Below are positions 49,614-62,267 of a DNA stretch of 64,000 bases, one piece after another. This DNA comes from Bathynomus jamesi (taxonomy: Eukaryota > Arthropoda > Malacostraca > Isopoda > Cirolanidae): contig JAJOZX010005607.1 of the NCBI GenBank assembly GCA_023014485.1, positions 98,501 through 162,500 on the forward strand, written 5' to 3'. Below the pieces are notes generated by a model, which made no database searches, was not told where the DNA came from, and saw only the letters and a program-made list of their open reading frames with translations. Position 1 is the stretch's first letter; each line of letters starts with the position of its first letter. Both the position numbers and the translations under genes were made by a program.

Positions 49614-50950
49614 TGTAGTAATGTCTAATTAAAAATTAGAATGTTTTGGTTATAAGAAATTAAAAGAATATAATAATATTTAATAAATATAATTACGATA
49701 AATTATGGTTTGTCTATATTAAAATTATATTTAATTATAATGTTTTGGTTATAAGAATTAATAGAGATGTAGTGTTTAACGTTTTATTATTTATTATACT
49801 TCATTATTTACTCTACTTTCTGCTCTCTATTGCATTTATCGCTTGCTTTCTCTGTACTACACTCGTTTTCACTGTACCGTATAAATTCATGGTAGCCACG
49901 CCGAGACTATGAAAGTCGTTACAACACAAAGGGGGAAGGGGGGTTCATTAACACTCTTTTTAACGCTTGTTAACACTTTATTTAATTCCAAAAATGCTTT
50001 AATTAATTTGGGGGGATGCGAGCTGGTAGATTCAATTATAATAATTTTACGTCGGAGAGGGGCACAAAACAATTAATTTAATTTTAAGGTTACATGGCCC
50101 CAACTTTACGCTTATCGCGCTGCCGAATGACTGTTGGGTATATTTCGAAACCCAGCCTTCGTGGGCTGACTTTTTGTGTTGCCCATTCGTATTTAATAAT
50201 TTTAATAAACAAACCATCATTTATCTTAATTTTTACATATTACATATTATTATCTTCTTCATTAATCGAACATTATTAAAATTCTTAATTAGACACTACT
50301 ATACTCAACCATAATTTATTGTAATTACATCCATTAAATATTATTGTATTCTTTTAATTTGCACTCCCAACTCGTATTTTATAAGTTTAATATATTCGAA
50401 CATTAATTTATAAACAAACATTTAATTCTTAATTAGACATTACTATAGAGAGTATAAGGATGTTTAACAAATGTAATTAAGATAAATAATGGTTTGTTTA
50501 TTGAAATTATAAAATACGAATTGGCAACACAAGGAGTCGGCCCGCGGAGGCTGGGTAGAAATACCCTCCAGTCACCGGCCGGTTTTGCGCCCAAGACCTT
50601 GGTGTTTTGCGTGTTAGAATGTAATTGTGAATTTAGGCTATTCTTTTGTGTCTCTCTCGGCTTAAGTATTATAATTAAATCCCCCCTCGCATTACCCCGT
50701 TTAACTAAGTGTTTTCGGCATAAATAAAGTTAGTAAAAAGTGTAATGAAGAGTATGATTAATTCCCGGTCTTCCCTTTGAATTGTTAACGGTTTTCATTA
50801 GGCCGCGTCTACCACGCATTTATAAAGCACGCGAAAAGCGAGTAAAAAGTGTGTAAAGAGAATGATTAATGATAGAAGAGAAATGAAATAAAGAGAAAAT
50901 AGTACCAAAAGCGAAGATAAGAAAGGTTTAATAAAGAAAATCACGATATT
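49614..50950 (+). repeat. 5' LTR, interrupted
   Basis: Homologous to 58015-58653 outside the nested LTR at 49768-50447. The last 60 bp are diverged, so the end is placed before the primer-site-like motif. Confidence 0.75.
49768..50447 (-). mobile_element. Nested inverted solo LTR of the same family
   Basis: Begins TGTAGTGTTTAACG and ends GACATTACTATA, the inverted family termini. It contains the reversed GGCTGGG/TTGGCAACACAA region of the host LTR. GAGA is duplicated at 49764-49767 and 50448-50451. The 3' LTR at 58015 supplies the uninterrupted sequence ATAGAGAGTATAAGG. Confidence 0.9.
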
Positions 50951-51710
50951 TTGGTGGCAAGCGGTGGCCATAATTACAGTTAATTACGGGGCTTTCCCAC
51001 GTGCTTTATATTTCGGTTAAAATTGTTGCTACCGTACGTATTATAGCTTATAGCATTAATGAATATTCTGTTTCGATTAGTTAAATAGCAAGATACAAAG
51101 TGTACCCCGTTTGCAAGCAAATTTCGATTTCCATTCCTTAAAAATTCATTGTAAATGTAATTCAAAATGGCGTCTCACTTTCGAAATCCTAAGAGCCTTT
51201 TTGTAATGTTCGCGGTTAAAAATTTTTTTTTCTCTTTTCGTTGGAATCCCGATTGTTTTCAAACCGACTTACATTTGCGCTTCCATGGAGTCGGACTCTG
51301 TCTCGACTCAATTTGAGTCTGAAATTTAATTCGAGAGTCGTTTATTCCATCTTTCTTCGCGATGTTTCTTTAGATTTCGTTGCTTTCGGTCAGAGAGAAA
51401 TTTCAAAATTGAAAAACGCGGTCCGGTGACTCATTTCTTTTCATTTCTTTTCGTCCACTTTTACTCCTGTCCTAAAGCCTACCTTTCTGTGTTTACAGTC
51501 TTTTTTTGGTGTTTACATTTTCTGAATTAGTAATAATTGTGATGGTAATAATAATAATAATGATTAGTACATAAATTTTACACTTAACTTATACAAATTA
51601 ATTTTTTTTAGTTGTTTAAATACATGGTGACATGCATTTTTGTACGGTAAGATTTACAAAGGTTGTGCGTAAATTTGGAACGCATTTCTAGGTAATGATA
51701 ATATGTATAT

Positions 51711-51768
<58 letters not shown>

Positions 51769-53895
51769 GAGCATTCTAAGAGATTCAATAAACATGTAAC
51801 AAAATTTTCCAGAATTTATTAGTAGAGTTTTTAAGATTATTCTTTGACTAGATGTATATAATGGATTTACAGGTCGACACATCAACATCAAATGTGTATA
51901 ATTTTAAGGATCGCTTGGTAGTTTCGCTTTATAGTTTAAGTTAATTTTAAAGTGAAGTCGAAAAATAATCTTAAGGATACTAATTCATACTGGGTCAAAT
52001 TCGGACGCTGAAAGATATATATTTGCCGTATAAAAAATTGTGTGACTTCAAAATAAGCAAAATTTGTTAATTGAAATAGAGAAATTGTTTTCGTAAATCC
52101 TTTTGATAAATTAATTTCGTTTTTTTTAAATTTTTATATATATATTCATTAATTTTTATATTTTTTTTAGGTAGGCTGTTTTTGTTGTCTATTTTTTCTT
52201 TCTTTCATTTTCAAGACAATTCCGAGTGATATGTTGTATGGTTAGGCTGTTTAAATTTTTTTATTCTGAAATTAAATTTTATTGTGTTAGGGAGTGTTTT
52301 TTTTTTGTTTAACGTTTTATTTTGGGTATTAAAAATAAAAATGTATTTTTTTTACGTTCGCGCGTTTGCATAGAAAATATTACAAAATTATGTCAGGATG
52401 TAATGCAGTTTCATTCGGTTAGGAATATTTTTATAGAGGCTCGCTTACAAACAAAGCGAACACTCTTCCTTATGCAGTGAGTGATTTGTTTTAATTTTTT
52501 TTCGTGTATTTTTGGGTTCATAATATCTGTTCTTATTTAGAATAACGATGTAAATTTGTAGTTTCACTTGGAAACGATAAATTATAGGATTTTTGTGATT
52601 TACAAACCATACTGGGTTTTGTGTTGCAGGAGAGAGTTGTCTCTCAGATGTAATTTGTGAATTGCGAATTTGCTTCCTATGGAATTTAGCTTTTCAAGTT
52701 GGAATTAATGTATTAAATTAATTTTCGGTATTAATATTGAATTTTTTTTATTTAATATCTGTTTTGAAAAATTGTTATTTTTTAAACTTCAGTTGGGTTT
52801 ACTAATGCAGTTAAAACATTGGCTCGAGTGTTCACCCGGAGATGGAGCCTTTTAGATGGCCAGTAACGTTTTCGTGGCATCTATGTGAGCTTCCCCCAAA
52901 GTGTAAGAGGGTTCGTGATTTTCAGAGAATTGATGACATGAAGTTTCTGGGTTTCAGTTTTGCCTTTTGTATTTGAATGTATGGATGTGATTTCTGAAGG
53001 TAGTTTGAATGATAATATTTGTTAAATTATAATAACGGTTACTATGTATGGGCGCTTTTATATTTATACTGTACAATTTTGTTTCGTGCGTTTTATGAAA
53101 TTTTTTTTATCTTCTCCGATGTAACTGCCATAAGTGACCAAGTGACCTTATTGGTAGCTAGGCTGTGATTAAAATTTTGTGAATTCTCTAAAATTTGTAA
53201 TAGTTTTTCCGTGAATTTGGCCAGAGCAAATTTGTAGTTATTGTTTCGAAGTGAACTGTCGAGAAAATTCGGTAAATTAAATATGAAATGATAATCGGTA
53301 GCAGTATAAACGTTTCGAATAACTTTTTTTTCAAAATTTCAAGAGGCTCGATTTGGAGGCAGCTAAGTTGGATCCAAATTTCATTCATTGAGTTTAGTTG
53401 ACCCGATAGGTGATCGATCACCGATGAGAGAGAAGAGATGAGATGAGAAGAGAAAGAGAAACCGAAACCGAATGCGCAGGGACTTGGCGCAGGACAGTTT
53501 CGGAAGAGAAGAGAAGAGACAGAGAAGAGAAACTGAATGTGTAGGGACTTGGCACAGGACAGTTTCGATGGTTTACTGGTATTTTTCGGGCAGTAGCTGG
53601 TCACGCTGCTCGATGCTTCGCTAAATATGTGTTTTAGCGCTCGGTAGGCAAACCACGAGCGTTTGAACGAGTGTCTAAGGCTTTACTGTCCATACAGACA
53701 TAAAGTAGGTTTGCTGAGAAACTGCCAAGGCGAAGTGATCGTTTGATTATTGCCAGTAAGAGAGTCGTTCAGCTGGACGTAGGAAGAGCAGCGTTCACCG
53801 ACAAAAGTTGAGATGAGACAGGCGAGTTGATTCGTCGACTTCTAGATTTGCAAATTCCGTCCAATTCCGGTGCGTGGTTCCACTTTCAGTATATC

Positions 53896-53938
<43 letters not shown>

Positions 53939-54270
53939 TGATCCTTTTAAAATGGACGTCTCTTGTTTTTTTTTTCGCCATTTGGAGAGAGAGCGGAACC
54001 AACCTAAAGCGTGCTGACCTGTTGCATGGTGATGCAATCCCTTGCATTCTAGCGAAGTGAGCAGGAGCTGCGATTGAAAATTGAAGAAGTCCGTTGTCAG
54101 CGTGCGGATTGTGATCTAAATAACATCTAGCTATGAATGTACTGATTATTATGTAATGAAATTATAAGTGAAAGGGTGCGATTATTGCCCATATTTGTTG
54201 TGTATTTCGTGAAATAGTATGTGCGCTCTGGTCAGTATTTTATATAAACATTTTCTTATTTTTCTATGTT
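50951..54270 (+). other. Non-coding internal region of the LTR element
   Basis: No retroviral domain in any frame. It holds (TA)n at 51713-51765, a duplicated GACTTGGCGCAGGACAGTTT segment (about 53481 and 53548, the second with CACAGG), and a run of 42 C at 53897-53938. The minus-strand reading frame 53188-53604 is serine/leucine-rich with no recognisable domain and I do not call it a gene. Confidence 0.6.
53897..53938 (+). repeat. Poly-C tract, 42 nt
   Basis: Uninterrupted C run. Exact length is probably uncertain. Confidence 0.85.
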
Positions 54271-54649
54271 GCCCTGATCATGACTCCAGATTCCTGGGAT
54301 CTTGGGAGCATTGCTCCAGTAAATTTGACCATGAGAAAAAGTAAATTTGGGTTTGGGTTTTGTTCATCCGCTAGACGTTATGCAATTTTTTTGCGTATAC
54401 GTTCTTGTACAAACCAATTTTTTTAAATTACAAATTTAGTTATTTTAAGTTTAGTTGGTAATTCCATATTTAACAATTATTTTTATTTTTTGTTAAGTTT
54501 CAATGTTTTGATAATTAAAATTTTATAAAACGTATATTTTTTTAATATAAAATTATCAGGATTGGACTATGTTCCATTGATCTCGGCCAGGTTTGATAAA
54601 TTGGCCAGATAATACTTGTGCGGTTTTAAGTAATCCACCATGACTCTAG

Positions 54650-54830
54650 AATTGAAAAGTTTAGTTAAGTTTAAACTTATTTTACTTACTTTAACTTACC
54701 TACTTTTACTTACTCTTCCTTACTTTTACTAAGTTTAAAGCACTTACTTTTTACTTACTTTCATTGTACTATATTACTTACTTTTACTCACTTTTACCAT
54801 ACTATATTACTAACTTTTACATTTTTGTAT
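54650..54830 (+). repeat. (TTACTTTTAC)n degenerate tandem repeat
   Basis: T-rich repeats within the hAT leader, ending in a pyrimidine stretch and TTTTTTCAG at about 54830-54839. This would serve as a splice acceptor 17 nt before the start codon. Confidence 0.65.
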
Positions 54831-54855
54831 TTTTTCAGGTAGTCAATAATCAATA

Positions 54856-57402
54856 ATGGATCCTAATATTGATGAAGTTGGAGAGAGAAGTGAGGGTGTT
54901 AAAAGGGGTTACTTTTGTGGTCAATGCAAAACAAATATTCAAAGAAGCAAAACTGGGAGGAACATTTTAATTCCAAAAAAAAATATTTGTTACAATGCAA
55001 GAGGTCCCAGAGTTGGCCCACAGCTTAGATATTGCAGTAAAGAAATACCAGGATGAAGTGCAGCAAAGAGATACGGCAAAGCAGTCATTTAGTTTGTTCA
55101 CAAAATGTGCTAGTGCTAGACCTCAGAAAAAATGAAACCAACTTCATCAACTGCTAATCTAGAAAATGAAACTTTTTCACTAGATGTTTCACAGACTGAA
55201 GAAAGTGCTTCTCCTCCACCTAAGAAACAAAAGGTAAGTGAGGAATGTGCGCATCAGGACTAACAAAACTGCTTTAGAGGAATTTGAAAATTCCCAAATC
55301 CAGAAGACATTGAATGCAATTTTGCGCCTAACGAAAAGAAACTCACCAAGCTGTTGTGGTTAATAAAGAGAAGAGTCAAAAATATGCCTCAAGTTCAAGT
55401 GTTGCATCCAAATCTATAAAGCAAAAAGCAACAAATTTGACATTTCCATAGCCCATTTAAGCAAGTGTAAATCAATACAAGAAATCCTGAACAATGATTT
55501 GATCAAATCTACATTCAAATTGGTGGAAAAGAAGGATCTAGGGCATGCTGATGATTCATTTTCAGTACCAAGTGATATAATGGAAAACATTGCAAATAGT
55601 GACACTAATATGCCTGATGTAGATATAGCTGTTGAGGATGAAGATGATGATAATCAAGAAGATTGATGATGCTTCTGATGATAAAATGTTACATTATATT
55701 GCATAGCTTGCACAGACCCCAAAAGCATGTGCTTCAGACAAACATTCTAACAAAAAGGTTACTTCAATGTTAAAGATTTAACCTATGTATGCAAACAAGG
55801 AGAAAATCAAGAGAGATGGTTTAGAAATCTGAAAACCCACCTGAAGAGACATTTAATTAAACTTCAGCATCATCAAAGAGCTGCGTTTATGAAGTGATGA
55901 AAAACATCTTCTCGGAACAACTACTAAACGCATAGAAGACTTATGTGGCAACATCTTATACTACATAATGAAAACAAACACTGCATGGGCTCTATCCAGT
56001 AGTACTTCTAGCTGTATTACATAGGTCAGGTTGTGAGGTTGGAAATTTGAATCATAGCACACATGCGTGCGAGACAATTTGTGAGCTATTAGATAATCAA
56101 CTTAAAGAACAAACTGTAAAGTGGTTCTTAGAACAAACTTCAGTACAATAACAGCTGACATTGGAACAATTTTGGGATTAAGCATGCTAGTGTATTAGTT
56201 ATGAGTGAAGAAGATAAGACTGTAAAACTTGCTGGGATAAATTTAGTACGCAGCAAATCAGGAGTTATTTGGCCAATGAAATTTTTGATGTGTTGAAGTC
56301 TCCTAATCACTTGAAACTATCTGAAGAAGCAATTAAATCAAGGTATCTGGAATGGTTGGAGATGGGGCTTTTTGTAAGGACAACGAGCCATTTAAAAACG
56401 AAATGAAAAAGTTGTTTGGAGAAAATTTCAAATTTCGATGGGACTTAATGCATCTTGTGAACAGAGCCCACGTTGATGCATTGAAGAAAATTTGTAAACT
56501 AAGTGAGCTTTTAGACTTATTCAGAATCACACTTTCAAATCTGAGATCAGGCCTTGACTATACCAATATGGTTCTGACATTCATTGGTTTTAAGAGACCA
56601 AAACTCAAATCTGATACTCGCATGGTTAATTACGATTTGATCAATTTGGACAGATTTGTGGAAATTGTTTTTTTTTATCAGCACAAGAGAAAGAAATTAG
56701 TGCCAAGTTCTATGTATTGATTTCCTATGTAACAAAGATTATGTTGCAAGTAGCTCAAAAAAACCACAGTAGTGCAGAATTTGTAGAAAATATATTTTAT
56801 AAAGGAGGAGGGAAAAACTGTTATGTTAAGAGTGATGGAAACAATTTCAAATTAGCTAATGGAGGAAATGCAAATGATGTAGTTTCTGAATTTAAGCACG
56901 ATACCACAGGGCAGCAAAAGAAAAACTAACAGCTGAGGGATTACATCCTAAATGAAGTTTTACAAATACATCAAGAAACGTTCTGATTACTACCAGGTTG
57001 CTGAAGTTGCTAGACCATCCAGAACCAGATCTGAAAGTAGTTTTACAAAAGACTCAGTGATAAATTGGCTGACAGAATATATAGAACAGCTGTGAAAGGA
57101 ATCACAGAGAGATTAAAGCATTTGATAAAGATGGATCAACTGCCTGGAGTGAAGCACCAGCTGAAGGGACATTCTCCATCTTGGTTACATTGTTGAACAC
57201 AAAGGATCCTTTAAGCCATCTCATTTGACTAAGCTGTGCAGAATTGTGAAGGAGGGTCCAGCTCCAGGCATTAGATCTGCTGTAATGATCACACAGAAAG
57301 CCATTGATCAGTGGCCAAGCATACATGGCGGTAAATTCACAACAAATGCCTACATGCAAGGTCTAACATCGTCCACTGTTGCTGCTGCAATGAATAAATA
57401 AA
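54856..57402 (+). pseudogene. Degenerate hAT-type transposase gene
   Basis: The start MDPNIDEVGERSEG is followed by GYFCGQC, possibly part of a zinc finger. Many frameshifts follow. The best pieces are 56352-56720 (GDGAFCKDNEPFKNEMKK, FRWDLMHLVNRAHVDALKK) and 56717-56929. The WDL.H..NRAH motif resembles the W...H region of hAT transposases. The call rests more on the element ends than on the protein. The gene cannot encode a full product. Confidence 0.6.
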
Positions 57403-58014
57403 CTTAAGGTGAGTTATAAACTGTACATTATTGTATTATTATGTTTAGCTAAAACAATTTGTAATTGGTATGTCGTCAATTCAAGAGTTTACTATCATTA
57501 ACCTATCTAGTGGTGTAAGCCTGTAAGGGGAAAAAAAGTAAATTCAGAGCTGTGCTCCAGTAAATTTTTTCAAATCTGGAGTCATGGCCCTGATAGTAAC
57601 TATGTAACTGCATAAATAATTGTTTCAAATGTAAAGCGATCTTTGATGAGGAATCGCTGGAATAGATTGGGGACTTGAAATTTGTTGTAGCCTGTTAAGA
57701 AAATTGTCCGTTATTTTTTTGGCACGTTATAGATTCGTTACAGGTTGTAAATTTGATTATTAGTGTGAAATGTTATTTTATGCAAATGTGAAAATTATAG
57801 TTTGTTTTCGATTTTTATAAAATGATACAAAATATCTGATATGTGGAATTTGCCATTCTAATGATTTCTTCTTTATCTAACTTGAAGTTTGTAAAGAAAA
57901 AAAAAAAAAAAAAATTGTAAAATAAATAACTTTGTTGAATAAATAAATAAATTTGTTATACGATATTAATAAGTTTTCCTAGTGTAAAACTTATTTTCAA
58001 GGGGGTGATGCGAG

Positions 58015-58653
58015 TGTAGTAATGTCTAATTAAAAATTAGAATGTTTTGCTTATAAGATTAAAAGAATATAACAATATTTAATAAATATAATTACGATAA
58101 ATTATGGTTTGTCTATATTAAAATTATATTTAATTAGAATGTTTTGGCTATAAGAATTAATAGAGAGTATAAGGATGTTTAACAAATGTAATTAAGATAA
58201 ATAATGGTTTGTTTATTGAAATTATAAAATACGAATTGGCAACACAAGGAGTCGGCCCGCGGAGGCTGGGTAAAAATACCCTCCAGTCATCGGCCGGCCT
58301 TGCGCCCAAGACCTTGGTGTTTTGCGTGTTAGAATGTAATTGTGAATTTAGGCTATTCTTTTGTGTCTCTCTCGGCTTACGTATTATAATTAAATCCCCC
58401 CCTCGCATTAACCCGTTTAACTAAGTGTTTTCGGCATAAATAAAGTTAGTAAAATGTTAATGAGCGTATAATTACCCCCCCCCCGGTCTCCCTTGCATTG
58501 TTTGAAATGATAACGGTTTTCCACCTCGGCCCATGCTACCGTATTTATAAAGTACAGCCGAAAGCGAGTGAAAAGCGTGTAAAGAGAATCATTAATGGTA
58601 GAAGAAAAAGGAAAGTAAATAATTATACAAATGAAGGAAGGGGAATCACTACA
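58015..58653 (+). repeat. 3' LTR, 639 bp
   Basis: Intact LTR from TGTAGTAATG to CACTACA. It is the template used to recognise the interrupted 5' LTR. Confidence 0.85.
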
Positions 58654-59384
58654 CTCCCTATACCCCGCCAGTCAGTGGGTGGTAGAGACGCTGCTGCCCG
58701 CCATCTCTGACTGGCTTTCCACCTCGTGCGCCACCACATCTTACAATATAATACAGAATGAAGAAGTTTGTACTCACCGCAAAACGTAAAGATCTTCCAC
58801 TCCCGAAGGTTTAACCCCTCGCTCTTCTAACATTCCTTTGATTGTTCAGAGGGACACTGACTGAGACGCGTTGTGGTGGGCTGGCGGAAGACGAACCGTA
58901 GATGTAAACACTGCCCCAAATCATGGTTATTTCGGTGTCATGGTCATGGATATGTGAGCAATGGCCACAATTGGTAAATCACGGTTAACTCGATTCACAT
59001 TTGACTGAATCTCGGATAAACGCATAAGTATTGCGTGTCCAAAATTTACGCCGTTTATATAAATGAAGTGAGGGTCAATCTTCTCATCTGAGCAACTACA
59101 TTTTAGCGCACTATATAACTAAAATTTTCAGACAAAACAATGTTGTTGGACCACGGCAACATTTTTCTGCAGCTGACGCCATCTTTGGACTGAGTTAATG
59201 ATACACTTGATAAAACCTTTTATTGTTTATCAATAATTATGCCAATATATGAATTTTCTTCGGTAAATATGTTATTTAGAGGAACATTTAAAAAAATTCA
59301 TTATTCGGGGTAAAGGGTTCTTTATTTTAGTTAAATCGTTACCAACAAATTGTGTATAGGGGTTATGAAGGTTCATATATACAT
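58654..59384. repeat. Block B, unit 6, right part
   Basis: Resumes block B (CTCCCTATACCCCGCCAGTC) with the GC hairpin at 58669-58714. It ends at the next transposon. Confidence 0.7.
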
Positions 59385-59579
59385 TAGGGTTATAACTTTT
59401 AGACTTTTTTTCAAATAAAAGATCTCCTGTATCATAAATCGATGAACTTTTGCTTAAAAACAATGAAAAAGACCCTAATTCCTCTCAGTTTTTAAAAAAG
59501 GTCACCTCCAAATCAAAAGTTTGAATCACCATAACCATATATTTACGTTACTACTCATAAGTATATAAATATATTATTA

Positions 59580-60180
59580 TTAGAGGGCGGACTTTAAGGT
59601 TTTAACCTAAAAAATATTTTCGAATTTTTCAGTACGCTAATATATCGTGAGATCGCCCGAAAAATCACTTCCGGTGCTCAAATTCGATAACTAATATCAA
59701 TCCACCATACAAGAAAATTCTAGAACACACGACATTTTCTTCATGCACTCGCAAATTGTATAAAAGCACGAAATGAAATCAACCGAATCACTTGTGTCCA
59801 GTATTGCGCAATAGTTACTCAACTGTTCAGTTCAACTCAACTTCAGGTAAGCTTTTATTATTTGTAATATGTTCGCTTAATTAAAAAACGTAGCGAAATG
59901 TTGAATTCGCTTCTGCACTCTTGAACATTCCAGAGATTTTTTTAAATTTATTAACCATAATAATTTGTTTTTTCTTCCATTTTAACACGTAAACAAAAGC
60001 GTATCCAGAATGTTTTGTAGAGGGGAGTCAAACTCAAAAAATATATAGAGCCCAAAATATTTGGTGATAAATATTTTCGTGAGACGTTCTATGGATGTTC
60101 TAAAAATATTTTCCAAAATTTTATCACCTAAAAAATAAATATTTGGTCATATTTTTCACCTAAAAATCCGCCCTCTAATT
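59580..60180. mobile_element. Nested 600-bp element with TAGAGGGCGGA ends
   Basis: TAGAGGGCGGACTTTAAGG at the left and CCGCCCTCTA at the right are inverted, with ATTATTAT on both sides as an 8-bp duplication. It contains the predicted promoter and first exon of the transposase gene. Confidence 0.65.
59756..59846 (+). promoter_or_regulatory. TATA promoter, 5' exon and splice donor of the transposase gene
   Basis: TGTATAAAAGC at about 59757 is followed about 90 nt later by CTTCAG|GTAAGC, a strong donor at 59846/59847. The matching acceptor CTGTTTCAG at about 60282 precedes the ATG at 60292 by 10 nt. The gene would thus have a 5' UTR intron of about 435 bp. Confidence 0.6.
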
Positions 60181-60291
60181 ATTATATTATTTCTATATAT
60201 TATATTAATATTATATATATATAATATATATATATAAACAAACAAACAAATCAACTTAATACCTTTTTATATCTGTTTCAGAAGCAATATA

Positions 60292-62045
60292 ATGTCACAC
60301 AAGAAAAGTGATACTACCATACAGAAGAACAAGGATATCTGGACCAATAATCTGGTGAGATTCCAGCAGTCACATAGAAGAAGAGGAAGTGTGCCTTTAG
60401 AAGAATCTTCACTAGAAGAAAAATGCAGAATGCCACTCCAAATCCAAATCATTGGACGGTACCAGTTTCTTGGAACAGAAATCAAAGGAAGAAAGGAGCG
60501 AATAGTGGAAATTTCCAAAGAAGTTACAAAATTATGGAAGAATAAATTGAGCTTTCCGCATGTGTCAGATCAAGTAATACGAGCAAAGCTTGACAAGGTG
60601 ATGAAGACTTATGATGAATGTGTCAGGAGGGGAAAATATGATGCCCTGAATGAACTTTTTGATATCACTAAAGTAAATGGCCAATGGTTATCCTCGGAAG
60701 ACAAACGACTGTACCACCTTCAAGTGGAAAGCAAAGGAGAAGTGGGGTACTCTACAGGTCAAGTTGCAAGTGAAGAAACGATTCACCCTTCCAAGAGACG
60801 AAAATTGCCTGCTGAATCAGCATCAACATCTTACAATCATGTATCTGGTGGTAGTGGTACTGAATCTGAAGAGAGCGAGCATGAAGATGAAGATGAGAGT
60901 ATTACTCCCCAACCAGAAGACATAACAAAAGTAAAGTTGCAACCAACTTGGTGACATCCACAGGAGTATCAACAAGTAAAGCCGATAAAATATGCAAACA
61001 GTTGTCACTTGATGGTATTGACATTCCAACACCAAGTCAAGCAGCAATTTACAAGTCAGCATACAAAGAGGCTGCTAAATTGAAGGAGGAAATGATTGAA
61101 AATTTACAGATGGAAGAGTGGTCTTTACATTTTGATGGAAAGCGCATTGAGGAAAATGAGTATCAAGTAGTGGTACTTAAAAATGAAAGAACCGAAGTAA
61201 AATTGGATGCATTGCGTCTGAAAGATGGCAAGGCTGAAACTATTGCTGAAGGAATTGCAAAAGTTATTGATGAATACACATTATGGAATGCAATAAAGAT
61301 GATCGTTGCTGATACAACAAGTGTTAACACTGGGAAAAAGAGTGGAGTTGTTGTCAAATTGCAACGAATGTTCTCAGAGAATGGTATCTGCAACCACAAT
61401 TTATCAGTTGTCAGCATCACATTCTGGACAGGATTCTCCGTTTGGTAATGGACGAAGATCTTGGTGCTAACACCAGTTCTCCAAACATCGAATATCCATT
61501 TGTATCCCAACTGGTGAAGAATTATGAGGAATTAAAGGCACAGTTTGTTAATGGAACAGAAGAGGTCCTCGAGAAATCAGGATGGAGAGATTATTAAGTT
61601 TTTGTACCATCTAACACGGGTGTTTAGATTCTTTGAAGAAAAAGGGAATTTTCCTTTGATTAACTTTCAGAAAATTCCAAACATCAGCAATGCGAGGTGG
61701 CATTCAAAAGCCATTCCAGCTATCCTTGCATTTATTCTTATACCTACAACAAGGAAGACTTTGGAGAAGGTATGCAGATTCATTTCAAACAACTGGGCAG
61801 AATATTGGTTTACTAATCAGATGTACAATGAAAATGACTTCAAGAACTTGTCAGAAATATTGAAACCTTACAAAAAAGCATTGAACTCATTGGAAAATCA
61901 CTGGAAGCAGGAGCCATCCCCACTCAAGATACCAAGAAGTAATCAGTGTGCAGAACGTGCAATCAAAGTTATGCAGGAACTGTATGCTGCCTGCAGAAAC
62001 AAAAACAAACTGCAACTTCGGTTTATTCTAAGCAATAAGCAGTAA
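60292..62045 (+). pseudogene. Transposase of the TTAGGGT-ended family, frameshifted
   Basis: The first frame (60292-60954, 220 aa) has the helical N-terminal domain with NELFDITKVNG and an acidic, serine-rich linker. The second (about 60935-61448) has WSLHFDGKR and IVADTTSVNTGKKSG. A frameshift at about 61395 then leads to SCQHHILDRILRLV. The last part (to 62045) has NARWHSKAIPAI and CAERAIKVMQEL. FDGK, ADTTSVNTG and CQHH align in order with the same motifs in the gene at 29128-31321. Lesions lie near 60935, 61395 and 61595. Superfamily not identified. Confidence 0.75.
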
Positions 62046-62267
62046 TATATGTACAAGTATTATAACGATTATGTTGTGAGTTCTTTTATTATATTCATGG
62101 AATATGCAATAAAGTTATGTATGCAATAATCGATTTTTTTATTTCGGGGTGACCTTTTCTAAAAAGATATTAAAATGAAAGTTCATTTCTTTGTTTTTAG
62201 GCAAAAGTTCATCGAATTAAAGTACAGGAATATTAGGTTGTAAAAACGTTATAACCCTAATATACAT

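Larger units (their letters stand above)
54279..57586 (+). mobile_element. hAT-like DNA transposon inside the LTR element
   Basis: GCCCTGAT is duplicated exactly at 54271-54278 and 57587-57594. The ends CATGACTCCAGATT and AATCTGGAGTCATG are perfect inverted repeats, with TGCTCCAGTAAATT repeated subterminally in both. The 8-bp duplication and CA-starting ends fit hAT. It carries one degenerate plus-strand gene. Confidence 0.85.
49614..58653 (+). mobile_element. LTR retrotransposon derivative without gag-pol
   Basis: Two LTRs (49614-about 50950 including a nested insertion, and 58015-58653) start TGTAGTAATGTCTAATTAAA; the right one ends AATCACTACA. CTCC is duplicated at 49610-49613 and 58654-58657. 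A primer-binding-site-like TGGTGGCAAGCGGTGG begins at 50952, and a purine run AAGGGGGTGATGCGAG precedes the right LTR. After removing the nested hAT, about 3.8 kb of internal DNA remains without gag, protease, RT or integrase. It resembles a large non-autonomous derivative (LARD). Plus orientation is set by primer site and purine tract. Confidence 0.85.
59385..62260 (+). mobile_element. TTAGGGT-ended DNA transposon, second copy
   Basis: The ends TAGGGTTATAAC and GTTATAACCCTAA are inverted. Similarity continues about 80 bp inward (ATCGATGAACTTTTGC on the left, its inverse at about 62201-62216). TATACAT at 59378-59384 and 62261-62267 is a 7-bp target duplication. It carries one transposase gene. 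Confidence 0.8.

Noticed and set aside
53188..53604. 138-codon ORF inside the LTR element
   Set aside because: No start context, domain or homologue recognised; low-complexity Ser/Leu composition opposite purine-rich DNA.
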